Assembly: GCF_003725795.1 (NCBI RefSeq)
Contig: NZ_RBEE01000012.1
Coordinates: 124,001 to 188,000, forward strand
Source: Pedobacter jejuensis
GTDB taxonomy: Bacteria; Bacteroidota; Bacteroidia; Sphingobacteriales; Sphingobacteriaceae
Length of the DNA stretch: 64,000 bases
Direction of reading: 5' to 3'
Shown: positions 53,901 through 62,401 of the stretch, one piece after another
How positions within the stretch are numbered: the first letter of the stretch is position 1
Layout: every line of letters starts with the position of its first letter
The notes under the pieces: model-generated
What the model was told of the DNA's origin: nothing
The model's database searches: none
What the model saw: only the letters and a program-made list of their open reading frames with translations
Position numbers and translations under genes: made by a program

Positions 53901-55368
53901 TGGCATCCTTTTTATTTATGTAATATGTGTTGTTTGTAGCTACTAACTTTACATCATGCTTTTTAGCCAAAGAAATTAAAGAAGTATTTACTCTGGTTTC
54001 ATCTTCCTGATTGTGGCGCATGACCTCCACATAAAAATCAGCTCCAAATTGAGTTTTCCACCAAAGCAATGCTTCTTCTGCCTGGTTTTCACCCATGTTT
54101 AAAATTTTGTTAGCTATCTCTCCCGAAAGGTTTCCAGATAGCACAATAATATCATCTTTATATTGCTCTACAACAGTTCTATCAATCCGCGGAACATAAT
54201 AAAAGCCTTTTGTATAAGCGATGGACGACATTTTTGCCAGGTTATGATAGCCTTTTTTATTCTTCGCTAAAAAAACCATTTGGTAACCATTATCTTTCGA
54301 AGTTCTATTCAGATGGTCATCGCAAACAAAAAATTCTACACCGATTATAGGTGTCATTATTACCTCGGTTGGTCTTTCACCAGCTTCTATAGCTGCTGCA
54401 TTTTTGGCTTCTGCAGCTTTGTTATGATTTAAAACGTTTGAAACAAAATGAAAAGCACCCATCATATTTGCATGGTCTGTCATGGCAACTGCAGGCATTT
54501 TCTGTGCTGCCGCAGCTTTTACCAAATCTGGAATGCTTATGGTACTTTGTAAAACCGAAAACTGTGTATGGTTGTGTAGATGAACAAATGTTGCTGCTGC
54601 AAGTTCTTGTTTATTTTCTGCAAGTTCTTGTTTGGATACACCACCACCTTCTGATTGCTGCAAACGCTTGCGAATTGCATCAGAAGCTGATTTTAGATTA
54701 ACATGCGGGATACCAAAACTAGGGATTGACGCAGGGTTTACCTCACGAAAACGTGGGAAATATGCTACATCTACCTGTAATTCTTCTTTGGTAAATACTT
54801 CCTTTTTAATTAATTCTAAAAAACAGCGTGTGGTTGCTTCCACATCGGCAGTAGCATTGTGCGCCTCATTAAAAGGAACGCCAAAAAGGTAAGCGTGCAA
54901 TTCTGTTAAGGTTGGCAATTTGAACTTACCCCCACGCCCACCAGGCAACTTTAGCAAGCTTGCCGTAATTTCGGTACAGGTATCTAAAACAGGCATTTCT
55001 GCAAGGCGATTTTCTATACCAAAACGGTAAAATTCGCTACCCATGATGTTTACGTCAAAACCAACATTCTGGCCAACAATAAATTTTGATTTCGATAATA
55101 CTGTGTTAAATTTTTCTAAAACTTCGGATAATGGAATGCCCTGTTCTTCTGCCAGTTCTGTAGAAATACCGTGAATTCGCTCTGCATCATACGGAATGTT
55201 AAAACCTTCAGGCTTAACTAAATAATCCTGATGCTCCACCATCTTTCCCATCTCATCGTGAAGTTGCCAGGCAATTTGAATACAACGTGGCCAGTTATCG
55301 GTATCGGTAATTGGCGCATTGTAATTACGAGGCAAGCCAGTGGTTTCAGTATCAAAAATTAAATACAT
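50935..55368 (-). CDS. dnaE: DNA polymerase III alpha subunit with fused N-terminal 3'-5' exonuclease
   Basis: The 1477-residue protein joins a DnaQ-like proofreading exonuclease to DnaE. The exonuclease (1-190) shows DTETTG with Asp6 and Glu8, [10 protein letters not shown] with Asp105, and HNATAD with His170 and Asp175. After a linker the PHP domain starts at about 262 ([12 protein letters not shown]). The polymerase palm has [15 protein letters not shown], and [39 protein letters not shown] and [16 protein letters not shown] follow. A C-terminal OB fold completes it. It is the replicative polymerase. A typical DnaE is ~1160 residues, so the extra ~260 are the exonuclease and linker. Confidence 0.93.
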   Translation of the reverse strand: [1477 protein letters not shown]

Positions 55369-55412
55369 ATTTTGCGGTAAAGGATTAGCCGTATAGAAAA
55401 TTTACGGTTCTT

Positions 55413-55420
55413 CAAAAATA
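55413..55420 (-). promoter_or_regulatory. -7 promoter element of dnaE
   Basis: The minus strand reads TATTTTTG, 44 bases before the start at 55368. Confidence 0.5.
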
Positions 55421-55605
55421 GCAAATTTGAGAGGTGGATTTGTCAAATTTTATCAACAAAAAATGCAAAATAACAGCATTGATATCGTAAGTTTTAAGTG
55501 TTATATATTAGCGGATATAATTTAATTATCCATGAAATTTTTTAACATTTGCAACCATTATTGGAATAAACTCGTCTTTACTTTAACAATTAATCTTTGA
55601 AATAG

Positions 55606-56640
55606 ATGAAGAGAATATTAGCCGTAATTTTTGTATTGAGTTTATCCCTTACTGCGGATGCACAAAAAAAGATAACACCGCAAGACAGTATTAAAATATT
55701 TTATGATAACCTTTTCTCAACCCTAAAAAGTGGATATCTACACAAGCAAACCATCAACTGGAAATTAATAGAATCGCAAACTGAGCAGGATTTAAGGCAA
55801 TACAATACTTTTCAAAGCTCCCTGCTTGAAATTAAAAAACTATTTGATAAAATAGGGGCTACACACTGCAATGTATACTACAAACAAAATAAGTATTCTG
55901 CCACAGTGAAAAATATTTTAAAGGAGGATTATAGTGAGCAATGGAAAAAGAAGTATGATACCAAACCAGCGTTTGAAGTAAAAGTGATTAATGAAAAATA
56001 TGGCTATATATTAATCCCCGCAATGTTGTCTTTTGATATAGGCGCAAAGAATATTCATAATATAGCACAGCCGTTATACAACAAAATAGCTGCTTTTAAA
56101 GCTGAAAATAATATTGAAGGCTGGATAATCGACTTGCGATTTAACATCGGTGGCAATTCATGGCCTATGCTGCTTGCGCTATATGACTTTTTAGGTGACA
56201 ATGATATCGGTGGCTCACTAAATGAAGATAAAAAGCAAGAAAGTAAGCTTAGATTAGATAAAGGAAAATTAATTGAGAAATCAAAAATGGTATCTTTTAT
56301 CAATCCGATTGGCGAATTGTTGGATAAAAAAAAAGTGAGTATTTTAACAGGCATATTTACAGCAAGTTCGGGTGAAGTTGTTGCATTGGCGTTTAAAGGC
56401 AGACCAAACACCAATTTTATTGGGGAAAATACTTACGGGGCAACCACAGGAAACATTGCCTGTAAGTTGCCTTTTAATATTACAATGGCGCTAACAACCT
56501 CATATGATAGCGATAGAAATGGGAACTATTATGAAAAAATTGTACCCGATATTCGTGTATCTAAGCAAGATAATTTTGATAATTTATCGCTTGATAAAAA
56601 CATTCAACAGGGAATAGAATTTATCGATAAGAAAGAATAG
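55606..56640 (+). CDS. exported S41-family peptidase without PDZ domain
   Basis: The 344-residue protein has a signal peptide (about 1-19, ending ADAQ). The catalytic part carries GWIIDLRFNIGGNSWPML and the nucleophile region TASSGEVVALAFKGRPNTNFIGENTYGATTGN, the C-terminal processing protease (S41) pattern. The PDZ module usual in CtpA-type enzymes is absent, and an N-terminal helical domain precedes the core. It would degrade or process periplasmic proteins. It is divergent from dnaE and converges on the lipocalin genes. Confidence 0.82.
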   Translation: MKRILAVIFVLSLSLTADAQKKITPQDSIKIFYDNLFSTLKSGYLHKQTINWKLIESQTEQDLRQYNTFQSSLLEIKKLFDKIGATHCNVYYKQNKYSATVKNILKEDYSEQWKKKYDTKPAFEVKVINEKYGYILIPAMLSFDIGAKNIHNIAQPLYNKIAAFKAENNIEGWIIDLRFNIGGNSWPMLLALYDFLGDNDIGGSLNEDKKQESKLRLDKGKLIEKSKMVSFINPIGELLDKKKVSILTGIFTASSGEVVALAFKGRPNTNFIGENTYGATTGNIACKLPFNITMALTTSYDSDRNGNYYEKIVPDIRVSKQDNFDNLSLDKNIQQGIEFIDKKE

Positions 56641-56682
56641 AAACCAAACTGTCGATTTCATTCTCTTATCGAATTATATCTA

Positions 56683-57135
56683 TTAAAAATGCTCCTGACT
56701 TACCAATTCACTAACATCGTAGCCTTTAAGTCTGCATCTTTCGATAATATGGACCAATAAATCTGCTTCCATTTTAGGTTCGCGGGCCATAATAAAAAGA
56801 TATTCTTTATCGGGATGCCCAACAACAACGTAGCTGTAATCATCTGCCAGTTCAATTATCCAGTAACCTATTTTAAATGGCCACAAAAATTGAGCTTTCA
56901 TATCTCCATCAGCTTTCTCATCCTCAAAGAATAATTTTGATGTAATGGATTTCTCCTCATCTTTACCTTCTTTGCGATAGGTAGTTAAGACATCAAAATG
57001 ATCATCTTCTGTTAAAGTATATGTTTCTGTAGTTTGTTTCCAGTTTTTGTCCATCAAGGTTGGAATTGAATATAAAGAATACCATTTTCCCTCAAAAGCC
57101 TTTAAATCAATATTTGAAATAGGTTTATTTTCCAT
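56683..57135 (-). CDS. lipocalin family protein without signal peptide
   Basis: The 150-residue protein starts [26 protein letters not shown], with the lipocalin G-x-W signature at residues 16-18. [26 protein letters not shown] is the conserved Blc-type core. Unlike its two paralogues there is no secretion signal, so it would be cytoplasmic unless the start is upstream. It lies 25 bases downstream of the exported paralogue at 57160-57705, so they form one transcript. Confidence 0.82.
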   Translation of the reverse strand: MENKPISNIDLKAFEGKWYSLYSIPTLMDKNWKQTTETYTLTEDDHFDVLTTYRKEGKDEEKSITSKLFFEDEKADGDMKAQFLWPFKIGYWIIELADDYSYVVVGHPDKEYLFIMAREPKMEADLLVHIIERCRLKGYDVSELVSQEHF

Positions 57136-57159
57136 AGTAGTTAATTTAAATTGGTTCTA

Positions 57160-57705
57160 TTAATTATGTTCCTGACTTACCAGTTTATCAACATCATATC
57201 CACTCTTTCTGCACCTTTCAATTATGGCAGCCATCAAGCTTTTATCTATGGTGGGTTTTCTGCTCATTATAAATAAATATTTCTTGTCTTGATGACCGAT
57301 AACCACATAACTGTAATCATCTGGCAATTCAAGCACAAAATAACTGATTTTGAATGGCCACAAAAACTGAGCTTTCATGTCGCCATCAGGCTTATCGGCA
57401 TAAAAGAATAATTTGGATTTTATAGATTGCTCTTCCGGATTTCCAATTTTATAATATGTTGTAAAAACATCAAAGCGATTATGTTTTAATGTATAATTTT
57501 CAATTGTTTTGCGCCATTTCTTATCTAAAGCTGTTGGAATGCTAGTAAGCGAATACCACTTTCCCTGAAATTTTTTAAAATCGATCTTATCAACAGGCTT
57601 ATTATCCATATTGGAATTTTTATAATGATTTTTGAAAGATGTTAAAACTGAAATTGAAGTCAAAAGCGTTAACATGTATAGAAATAAGATTTTTCTCGAT
57701 TTCAT
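57160..57705 (-). CDS. lipocalin family protein, exported
   Basis: The 181-residue protein has an N-terminal hydrophobic signal (about 5-23) and then DFKKFQGKWYSLTSIPTALDKKW, the lipocalin signature, and FLWPFKISYFVLELPDDYSYVVIGHQ. It is the closest paralogue of the product at 56683-57135, and more distant from the one at 4787-5290. It would bind hydrophobic ligands at the envelope. It is divergent from the malate dehydrogenase gene. Confidence 0.85.
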   Translation of the reverse strand: MKSRKILFLYMLTLLTSISVLTSFKNHYKNSNMDNKPVDKIDFKKFQGKWYSLTSIPTALDKKWRKTIENYTLKHNRFDVFTTYYKIGNPEEQSIKSKLFFYADKPDGDMKAQFLWPFKISYFVLELPDDYSYVVIGHQDKKYLFIMSRKPTIDKSLMAAIIERCRKSGYDVDKLVSQEHN

Positions 57706-57752
57706 AATTTTATTTCAACTATTAACAGTTGGGTAATTATAAAGTTTTGAAA

Positions 57753-57768
57753 AGGGTTTTTTAACCCT
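57753..57768. promoter_or_regulatory. small palindrome between lipocalin and mdh genes
   Basis: AGGGTT and AACCCT pair around TTTT, within the 120-base divergent gap. It could be an operator or a hairpin in a leader. Confidence 0.3.
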
Positions 57769-57825
57769 ATATTTATTTTTAACTTCGATATAATTAACGA
57801 ACAGCAAAACCAAAAATAAGAAAAT

Positions 57826-58764
57826 ATGAAAGTAACGGTTGTAGGTGCGGGCGCAGTTGGCGCAACATGCGCAGATAATATTGCCCGTAAAGAATTAGCG
57901 AATGAACTTGTTCTGTTAGATATTAAAGAAGGCTTTGCCGAAGGTAAAGCCATTGATATGATGCAAACAGCTACACTTTTGGGTTTTGATACAAAAATTA
58001 CTGGTGTAACAAACGATTACAGCAAAACTGCAGGCTCTGATGTGGTCGTAATTACTTCGGGTTTGCCACGTAAGCCAGGGATGACGCGAGAAGAATTAAT
58101 CGGAATAAATGCCGGCATTGTTAAAGGTGTTGCCGAAAACATTTTAAAATACTCTCCAGAAACCATTATTATCGTTATCAGTAACCCGATGGATACGATG
58201 ACCTATTTGGCTTTAAAATCGTTAGGCTTACCAAAAAACCGAATTATTGGCATGGGCGGAACTTTAGATAGTTCTCGATTTAAGTTCTATTTATCACAGG
58301 CATTAAATTGCAACCCGAGTGATTTGCAAGGCTTTGTTATTGGTGGCCATGGCGATACAACTATGATTCCATTAACGCGTTTGGCTACTTATCAAAGCTT
58401 ACCGGTTAGCAATTTATTAGATAAAGCAACGCTGGATAAAGTTGCTGCAGATACCATGGTTGGCGGTGCAACTTTAACAGGTTTAATCGGTACATCTGCA
58501 TGGTATGCTCCTGGAGCAGCTGGAGCAGCACTTGTTGAAGCAATTTTACGCGATGAGAAAAAATTATTTACCTGCTGTGTTTCGTTAGAAGGCGAATACG
58601 GTCAGCAAGATATTTGTTTAGGTGTTCCTGTAATTATTGGCCGCAATGGCTGGGAAAAAATTATAGATTTTAAATTAACCGATGAAGAACAGACTGCTTT
58701 TAATAAAAGCGCTGATGCCGTTAGAAACATGAATAGCGTGTTGGCAGATATGAAATTGGTGTAA
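57826..58764 (+). CDS. mdh: malate dehydrogenase
   Basis: The 312-residue protein is an LDH-like NAD-dependent malate dehydrogenase. It has VVGAGAVGATCADNIA (5-20), an Asp at 32 for NAD binding, ITSGLPRKPGMTREELIGINAGI with the substrate-binding arginines, ISNPMDTMTY, and catalytic His175 in GGHGDTTMIPL. It interconverts malate and oxaloacetate in the TCA cycle. Lactate dehydrogenase is excluded by the Arg-rich PRKPGMTR loop. Confidence 0.95.
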   Translation: MKVTVVGAGAVGATCADNIARKELANELVLLDIKEGFAEGKAIDMMQTATLLGFDTKITGVTNDYSKTAGSDVVVITSGLPRKPGMTREELIGINAGIVKGVAENILKYSPETIIIVISNPMDTMTYLALKSLGLPKNRIIGMGGTLDSSRFKFYLSQALNCNPSDLQGFVIGGHGDTTMIPLTRLATYQSLPVSNLLDKATLDKVAADTMVGGATLTGLIGTSAWYAPGAAGAALVEAILRDEKKLFTCCVSLEGEYGQQDICLGVPVIIGRNGWEKIIDFKLTDEEQTAFNKSADAVRNMNSVLADMKLV

Positions 58765-58799
58765 TAAAATTAATCATCTTAAACACCTATAAAAATTTA

Positions 58800-58868
58800 G
58801 CCACCTAAAACACCTAATAAAAACCTCATACATCAAATAGAAATACTAAGATGTCTTAGGTGGTAAAA
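58800..58868. repeat. inverted repeat between mdh and protease genes
   Basis: CCACCTAA and TTAGGTGG form inverted arms about 45 bases apart. A related TCTAAGGTGGTAAA stretch is at 47102-47117 after the AraC-type gene, another dispersed repeat. Confidence 0.5.
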
Positions 58869-58873
58869 ATAGA

Positions 58874-59299
58874 ATGAAATCAATCAAAATTCCATTAAAA
58901 CTTATAAACTTACAAGACGATGGTTTCCACCTTTTGGTGGAAATTGTTGTTTTTAAGCAAAAGCATTTCGTTGTATTAGATACGGGAGCATCACGAAGTG
59001 TTTTCGACAAATCTTTGATAGAGCAGCATCTTTCCGAAACTTTACACGTATCGGATGAGATAAATGCGGCTACACTCTTTACAACTACTACAACTATCCA
59101 GGCTACCATTCCAGAAGTCAAAATAGGCTCGCTAAAGATTAAAAATTATGAAACTGTTGCTATCGATTTGCAATCGGTTACGGAAACTTACCGGCAATTT
59201 GGGCATCCACCAATTTCGGGAATAATCGGGGGAGATATTTTAATGCAATACAAAGCGGTAATTAACTATGATAAATTAACGCTCAAATTGTACAAGTAA
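58874..59299 (+). CDS. retropepsin-like aspartic protease
   Basis: The 141-residue protein has a single aspartic-protease half-fold: FVVLDTGASRSVFD (residues 34-47, catalytic DTG) and ISGIIGGDILMQYKAVINYDKLTLKL, the flap/hydrophobic-Gly region. Such proteins work as homodimers like retropepsins. It lacks a signal peptide, so it acts in the cytoplasm. The substrate is unknown. It has no obvious partner gene. Confidence 0.82.
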   Translation: MKSIKIPLKLINLQDDGFHLLVEIVVFKQKHFVVLDTGASRSVFDKSLIEQHLSETLHVSDEINAATLFTTTTTIQATIPEVKIGSLKIKNYETVAIDLQSVTETYRQFGHPPISGIIGGDILMQYKAVINYDKLTLKLYK

Positions 59300-59378
59300 G
59301 TGCAATTCAAATCAAACCAATTAACATTATGATTTAAAGAGGTTTATGTTTAAATTTAGATAACCAAATAAATTTAAT

Positions 59379-59918
59379 ATGAGAATCTTAAAAATTTTAT
59401 TGGGAATTATTGTGGTATTGGCTATAATAATTCTTGTAGGCGGGATGTTCTTGCCCAAAACCTATTCAGTATCTAGATCATCAACAATTAACGCTCCCGA
59501 TAGCGTTATTTACAAAAACATTGCTGATTTTAACGAATTTTATAAATGGAATCCATGGGCCAAAATGGAACCTACTGCAAAAGTATCATTTGCTGGCACA
59601 CCAGAACAGCCAGAACATTTATATGCTTGGGTTGGAAAAGAAATTGGTTCAGGACAAATGAAAATTATAAAAGTAGAACCAAACAAACAGGTTGATATCG
59701 ATTTACTATTTAAAGAACCTTTCGAAAGCCATGCAGATACAAAATTTGACATCCAACCGGAAGGAAATGGGAACAAAGTTACCTGGACAATGAGTGGCGA
59801 AAATAACTTAATAAGTAAATGGATGTGCTTGATTATGGGCGGAATGGACAAAATGATTGGAAAAGACTTTGAAAGCGGTTTAGCCAGTTTGAAGGAAAAA
59901 TCTGAGAAAGAAATTTAA
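59379..59918 (+). CDS. membrane-anchored SRPBCC-fold protein
   Basis: The 179-residue protein has one N-terminal helix (about 5-28), then an SRPBCC (START-like) domain: YSVSRSSTINAPDSVIYKNIADFNEFYKWNPWAKMEP and VTWTMSGENNLISKWMCLIMGGMDKMIGKDFESGL. This fold binds hydrophobic ligands. In this group an Ile/Pro-rich N-terminal strand with WNPW is conserved. The function is unknown. A strong rho-independent terminator follows at 59940. Confidence 0.85.
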   Translation: MRILKILLGIIVVLAIIILVGGMFLPKTYSVSRSSTINAPDSVIYKNIADFNEFYKWNPWAKMEPTAKVSFAGTPEQPEHLYAWVGKEIGSGQMKIIKVEPNKQVDIDLLFKEPFESHADTKFDIQPEGNGNKVTWTMSGENNLISKWMCLIMGGMDKMIGKDFESGLASLKEKSEKEI

Positions 59919-59939
59919 GTTTCATTATACCTAAATGCA

Positions 59940-59972
59940 AAGCTTCCTAATTAATTTTAAGAAGCTTTTTTG
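59940..59972 (+). terminator. rho-independent terminator after the SRPBCC gene
   Basis: Arms AAGCTTC (59940-59946) and GAAGCTT (59961-59967) are followed by TTTTTG. It is a classical terminator in the plus direction. Confidence 0.85.
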
Positions 59973-60089
59973 TTTGGTTCCCTTGATAAAAAAACAATTA
60001 TGTCGGCATTACGTTAAAAAAACAGTTAAATTGAGTTTTCTTAAATTAAGATTTTGAATTACCCTATTTTTTAAATTATTTGCCATCAG

Positions 60090-60767
60090 ATGAATTTACT
60101 GCTTGTAGAAGACGAACCGAATGTAGTTTCTGTGGTTTCGAGAGGTTTAACCGACGAAGGTTTTAACGTTAGTGTAGCACCTGATGGATTAATTGGTAAG
60201 CAAATGGCATTAGAAAATCACTTTGATTTAATTATGCTGGATATTATGTTGCCCGGAATTAATGGACTTGAGCTTTGCAAAATAATTAAGGAGCAAAAGC
60301 CAAATACACCAATTATTATGTTAACGGCTTTAGGTACAACAGAAAATATTGTAAACGGATTGGATAATGGAGCGGATGATTATCTCATTAAACCTTTTAA
60401 ATTTGCTGAACTTTTCGCCAGAATAAGGACCTTATTAAGGAGATACGGTGGAATAGTATCGCTAGATCAGATTATAACCATTGCCGATTTACAAATTAAT
60501 GTCAGCGCAAAAACGGTTAAACGCAATCAAAAAGAAATTGTATTAACAGCCACAGAATATCGCTTGCTCGAATTTATGGCGAAAAATAAATCAAAAATCC
60601 TATCGCGAATTGATATTTTAGAAAGTGTTTGGGATATCGATTTTAATCTTGGGACTAATGTTGTTGATGTTTATGTAAATTACCTACGTAAAAAGATAGA
60701 TAAAAACTCCGAGCATAAGCTTATACATACAGCCGTTGGTTTAGGCTATGTTTTAAAAGAAAGATAA
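60090..60767 (+). CDS. OmpR-type response regulator
   Basis: The 225-residue protein has a receiver domain with acidic pocket ED (7-8), phospho-acceptor Asp51 (MLDIMLP), Thr79 and Lys101 (LIKPF), then a winged-helix output domain with LTATEYRLLEFMAKNKSKILSR and VDVYVNYLRKKID. It would be phosphorylated by the kinase encoded next, whose start shares one base with its stop (TAATG). Targets are unknown. Confidence 0.93.
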   Translation: MNLLLVEDEPNVVSVVSRGLTDEGFNVSVAPDGLIGKQMALENHFDLIMLDIMLPGINGLELCKIIKEQKPNTPIIMLTALGTTENIVNGLDNGADDYLIKPFKFAELFARIRTLLRRYGGIVSLDQIITIADLQINVSAKTVKRNQKEIVLTATEYRLLEFMAKNKSKILSRIDILESVWDIDFNLGTNVVDVYVNYLRKKIDKNSEHKLIHTAVGLGYVLKER

Positions 60768-62119
60768 TGGAAATCGCGAAAAAGATTACCTTACTTTTTG
60801 CCATATTATCAGCCGTAATTATTTCATTGTTGAGTGGCTTTGTTTGGTATTTTTCTAACGATTTCGCATTCGAAGATTTTTACAAGCGTTTGGAGGCAAG
60901 AGTAAATATCGCTGCTCAAATTAAACTTTATGAAGATGATAATAATGATGTTTATGCCAAAATGCGTAACCAATATTTGGAGCGCTTGCCGGCAGAAAGG
61001 GAATTCATTATCGAAGCAGGAAAGCCTGAAATAAAAGTAGATAGAGTTTTACCGCGAAGTTTTTATGATAGAATAAATGCTGGTTTTACAGCACGATACC
61101 GTGCAGATAACCATTTCTATGCTGGTAAATATTTTAAAAATCCGCAAAAAGGCTACATTGTTATTGTCTCAGCAAACGATCCTGTCGGTTTCCGAGAATT
61201 AAAAGATTTACAAAAAATCCTTATTATAGGTTTTTTTCTCTCCGTTATTTTGTCATTTTTAGTTGGTTGGAAATTTTCAAATTACATGCTTATGCCTTTA
61301 AGAAATGTAATTAAAAGTGTTAAAAAAATAAAAGCAGAAAATTTACACATGCGTTTAGATGTTAAAGATGGCAGCGATGAAATGTCGCAACTGGCTCAAA
61401 CGTTTAACAATATGCTTAATCGCTTAGAAACCGCTTTCGAAACTCAAAACAATTTTATAAGCAATGCTTCACATGAGTTGAGGACACCATTAACCATTAT
61501 TAGCGGTGAGGTTGAACTGGCCATGAAAGCCAAAGATGATTCGGAAAAACAACACAATGCTTTACTAAAAATTAAAGATGAATCTGAGCGACTAAACACC
61601 ATTTTAACCAGTTTATTAGGTTTAGCGCAATCGGGCTTTAACGGCAAAAACCAACCTTGGGAAATGGTTCGAATGGATGAACTACTTTGGGAAATAAAAG
61701 ATGCAGTAAATCAAGTTCATCCTAATAGTAAGATAGAGATAGATTTTAGCACCTTACCAGATGATGAAGATTTAATAACGTTAAGGGTTAACAAAAATCT
61801 AATTAAACTAGCAATCACAAATGTGGTAAGCAATGCATGCAAATATTCTGATTATAAACCTGTTACCATAACGCTCGAAAGTAAAACCAATTTATTATCT
61901 ATAGCCATTACCGACCAGGGAATAGGTATTCCTGAATCAGATATCCAGCATATTTTTGAACCTTTTTACCGTGCTTCGAATACCAATAAATTTAAAGGAT
62001 ACGGTGTGGGTTTACCTTTATCACTAAACATTATCCGGCTCCATAGAGGAAGCATCGCAATTAAATCAAAAGAAGGAATTGGTACAGAAATCAAAATCAT
62101 TTTACCTATTAAGGGGTAG
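60767..62119 (+). CDS. sensor histidine kinase
   Basis: The 450-residue protein has two membrane helices (about 9-28 and 151-169) enclosing a ~120-residue sensor region, a HAMP domain (about 170-222), HisKA with phospho-acceptor His236 (SNASHELRTPL), and the ATPase domain with VVSNACKYSDYKPV (N box), ITDQGIGIPESD (G1) and GYGVGLPLSLNI (G2). It forms a pair with the preceding regulator. The signal cannot be told. Confidence 0.93.
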   Translation: MEIAKKITLLFAILSAVIISLLSGFVWYFSNDFAFEDFYKRLEARVNIAAQIKLYEDDNNDVYAKMRNQYLERLPAEREFIIEAGKPEIKVDRVLPRSFYDRINAGFTARYRADNHFYAGKYFKNPQKGYIVIVSANDPVGFRELKDLQKILIIGFFLSVILSFLVGWKFSNYMLMPLRNVIKSVKKIKAENLHMRLDVKDGSDEMSQLAQTFNNMLNRLETAFETQNNFISNASHELRTPLTIISGEVELAMKAKDDSEKQHNALLKIKDESERLNTILTSLLGLAQSGFNGKNQPWEMVRMDELLWEIKDAVNQVHPNSKIEIDFSTLPDDEDLITLRVNKNLIKLAITNVVSNACKYSDYKPVTITLESKTNLLSIAITDQGIGIPESDIQHIFEPFYRASNTNKFKGYGVGLPLSLNIIRLHRGSIAIKSKEGIGTEIKIILPIKG

Positions 62120-62120
62120 T

Positions 62121-62304
62121 TGGGTTTTTGGTTTGTTGGTTGGTTAGTTGCTTGGTTTGTTGGTTGCTTGGTTTTTTAGATACACCTAAAACAGATTCTT
62201 ATCCTTACTCTTTGCTCCTTCATCCTTGATCTTCCATATTCCATATTCCATTCCCCATCATCCATTCCCCATCATCCATCATCCATAATCCCATCTTCCA
62301 TCCT
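62121..62304. repeat. two low-complexity blocks downstream of the kinase gene
   Basis: Bases 62121-62178 are GGTT/GGTTTG-type repeats. Bases 62231-62304 are CCATCATCCATTCCC-type repeats, including the 14-bp unit TTCCCCATCATCCA exactly twice at 62251-62264 and 62265-62278. No gene is visible in this spacer before the next start at 62402. Confidence 0.85.
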
Positions 62305-62401
62305 AATTCTAATCAAATTTTAATCTCACTCTTATTTCGCTGTAATATCATTGGCTTAAACTTGTATAAATAATTAATCTATTTATTTAAAAACATAAGC
62401 T

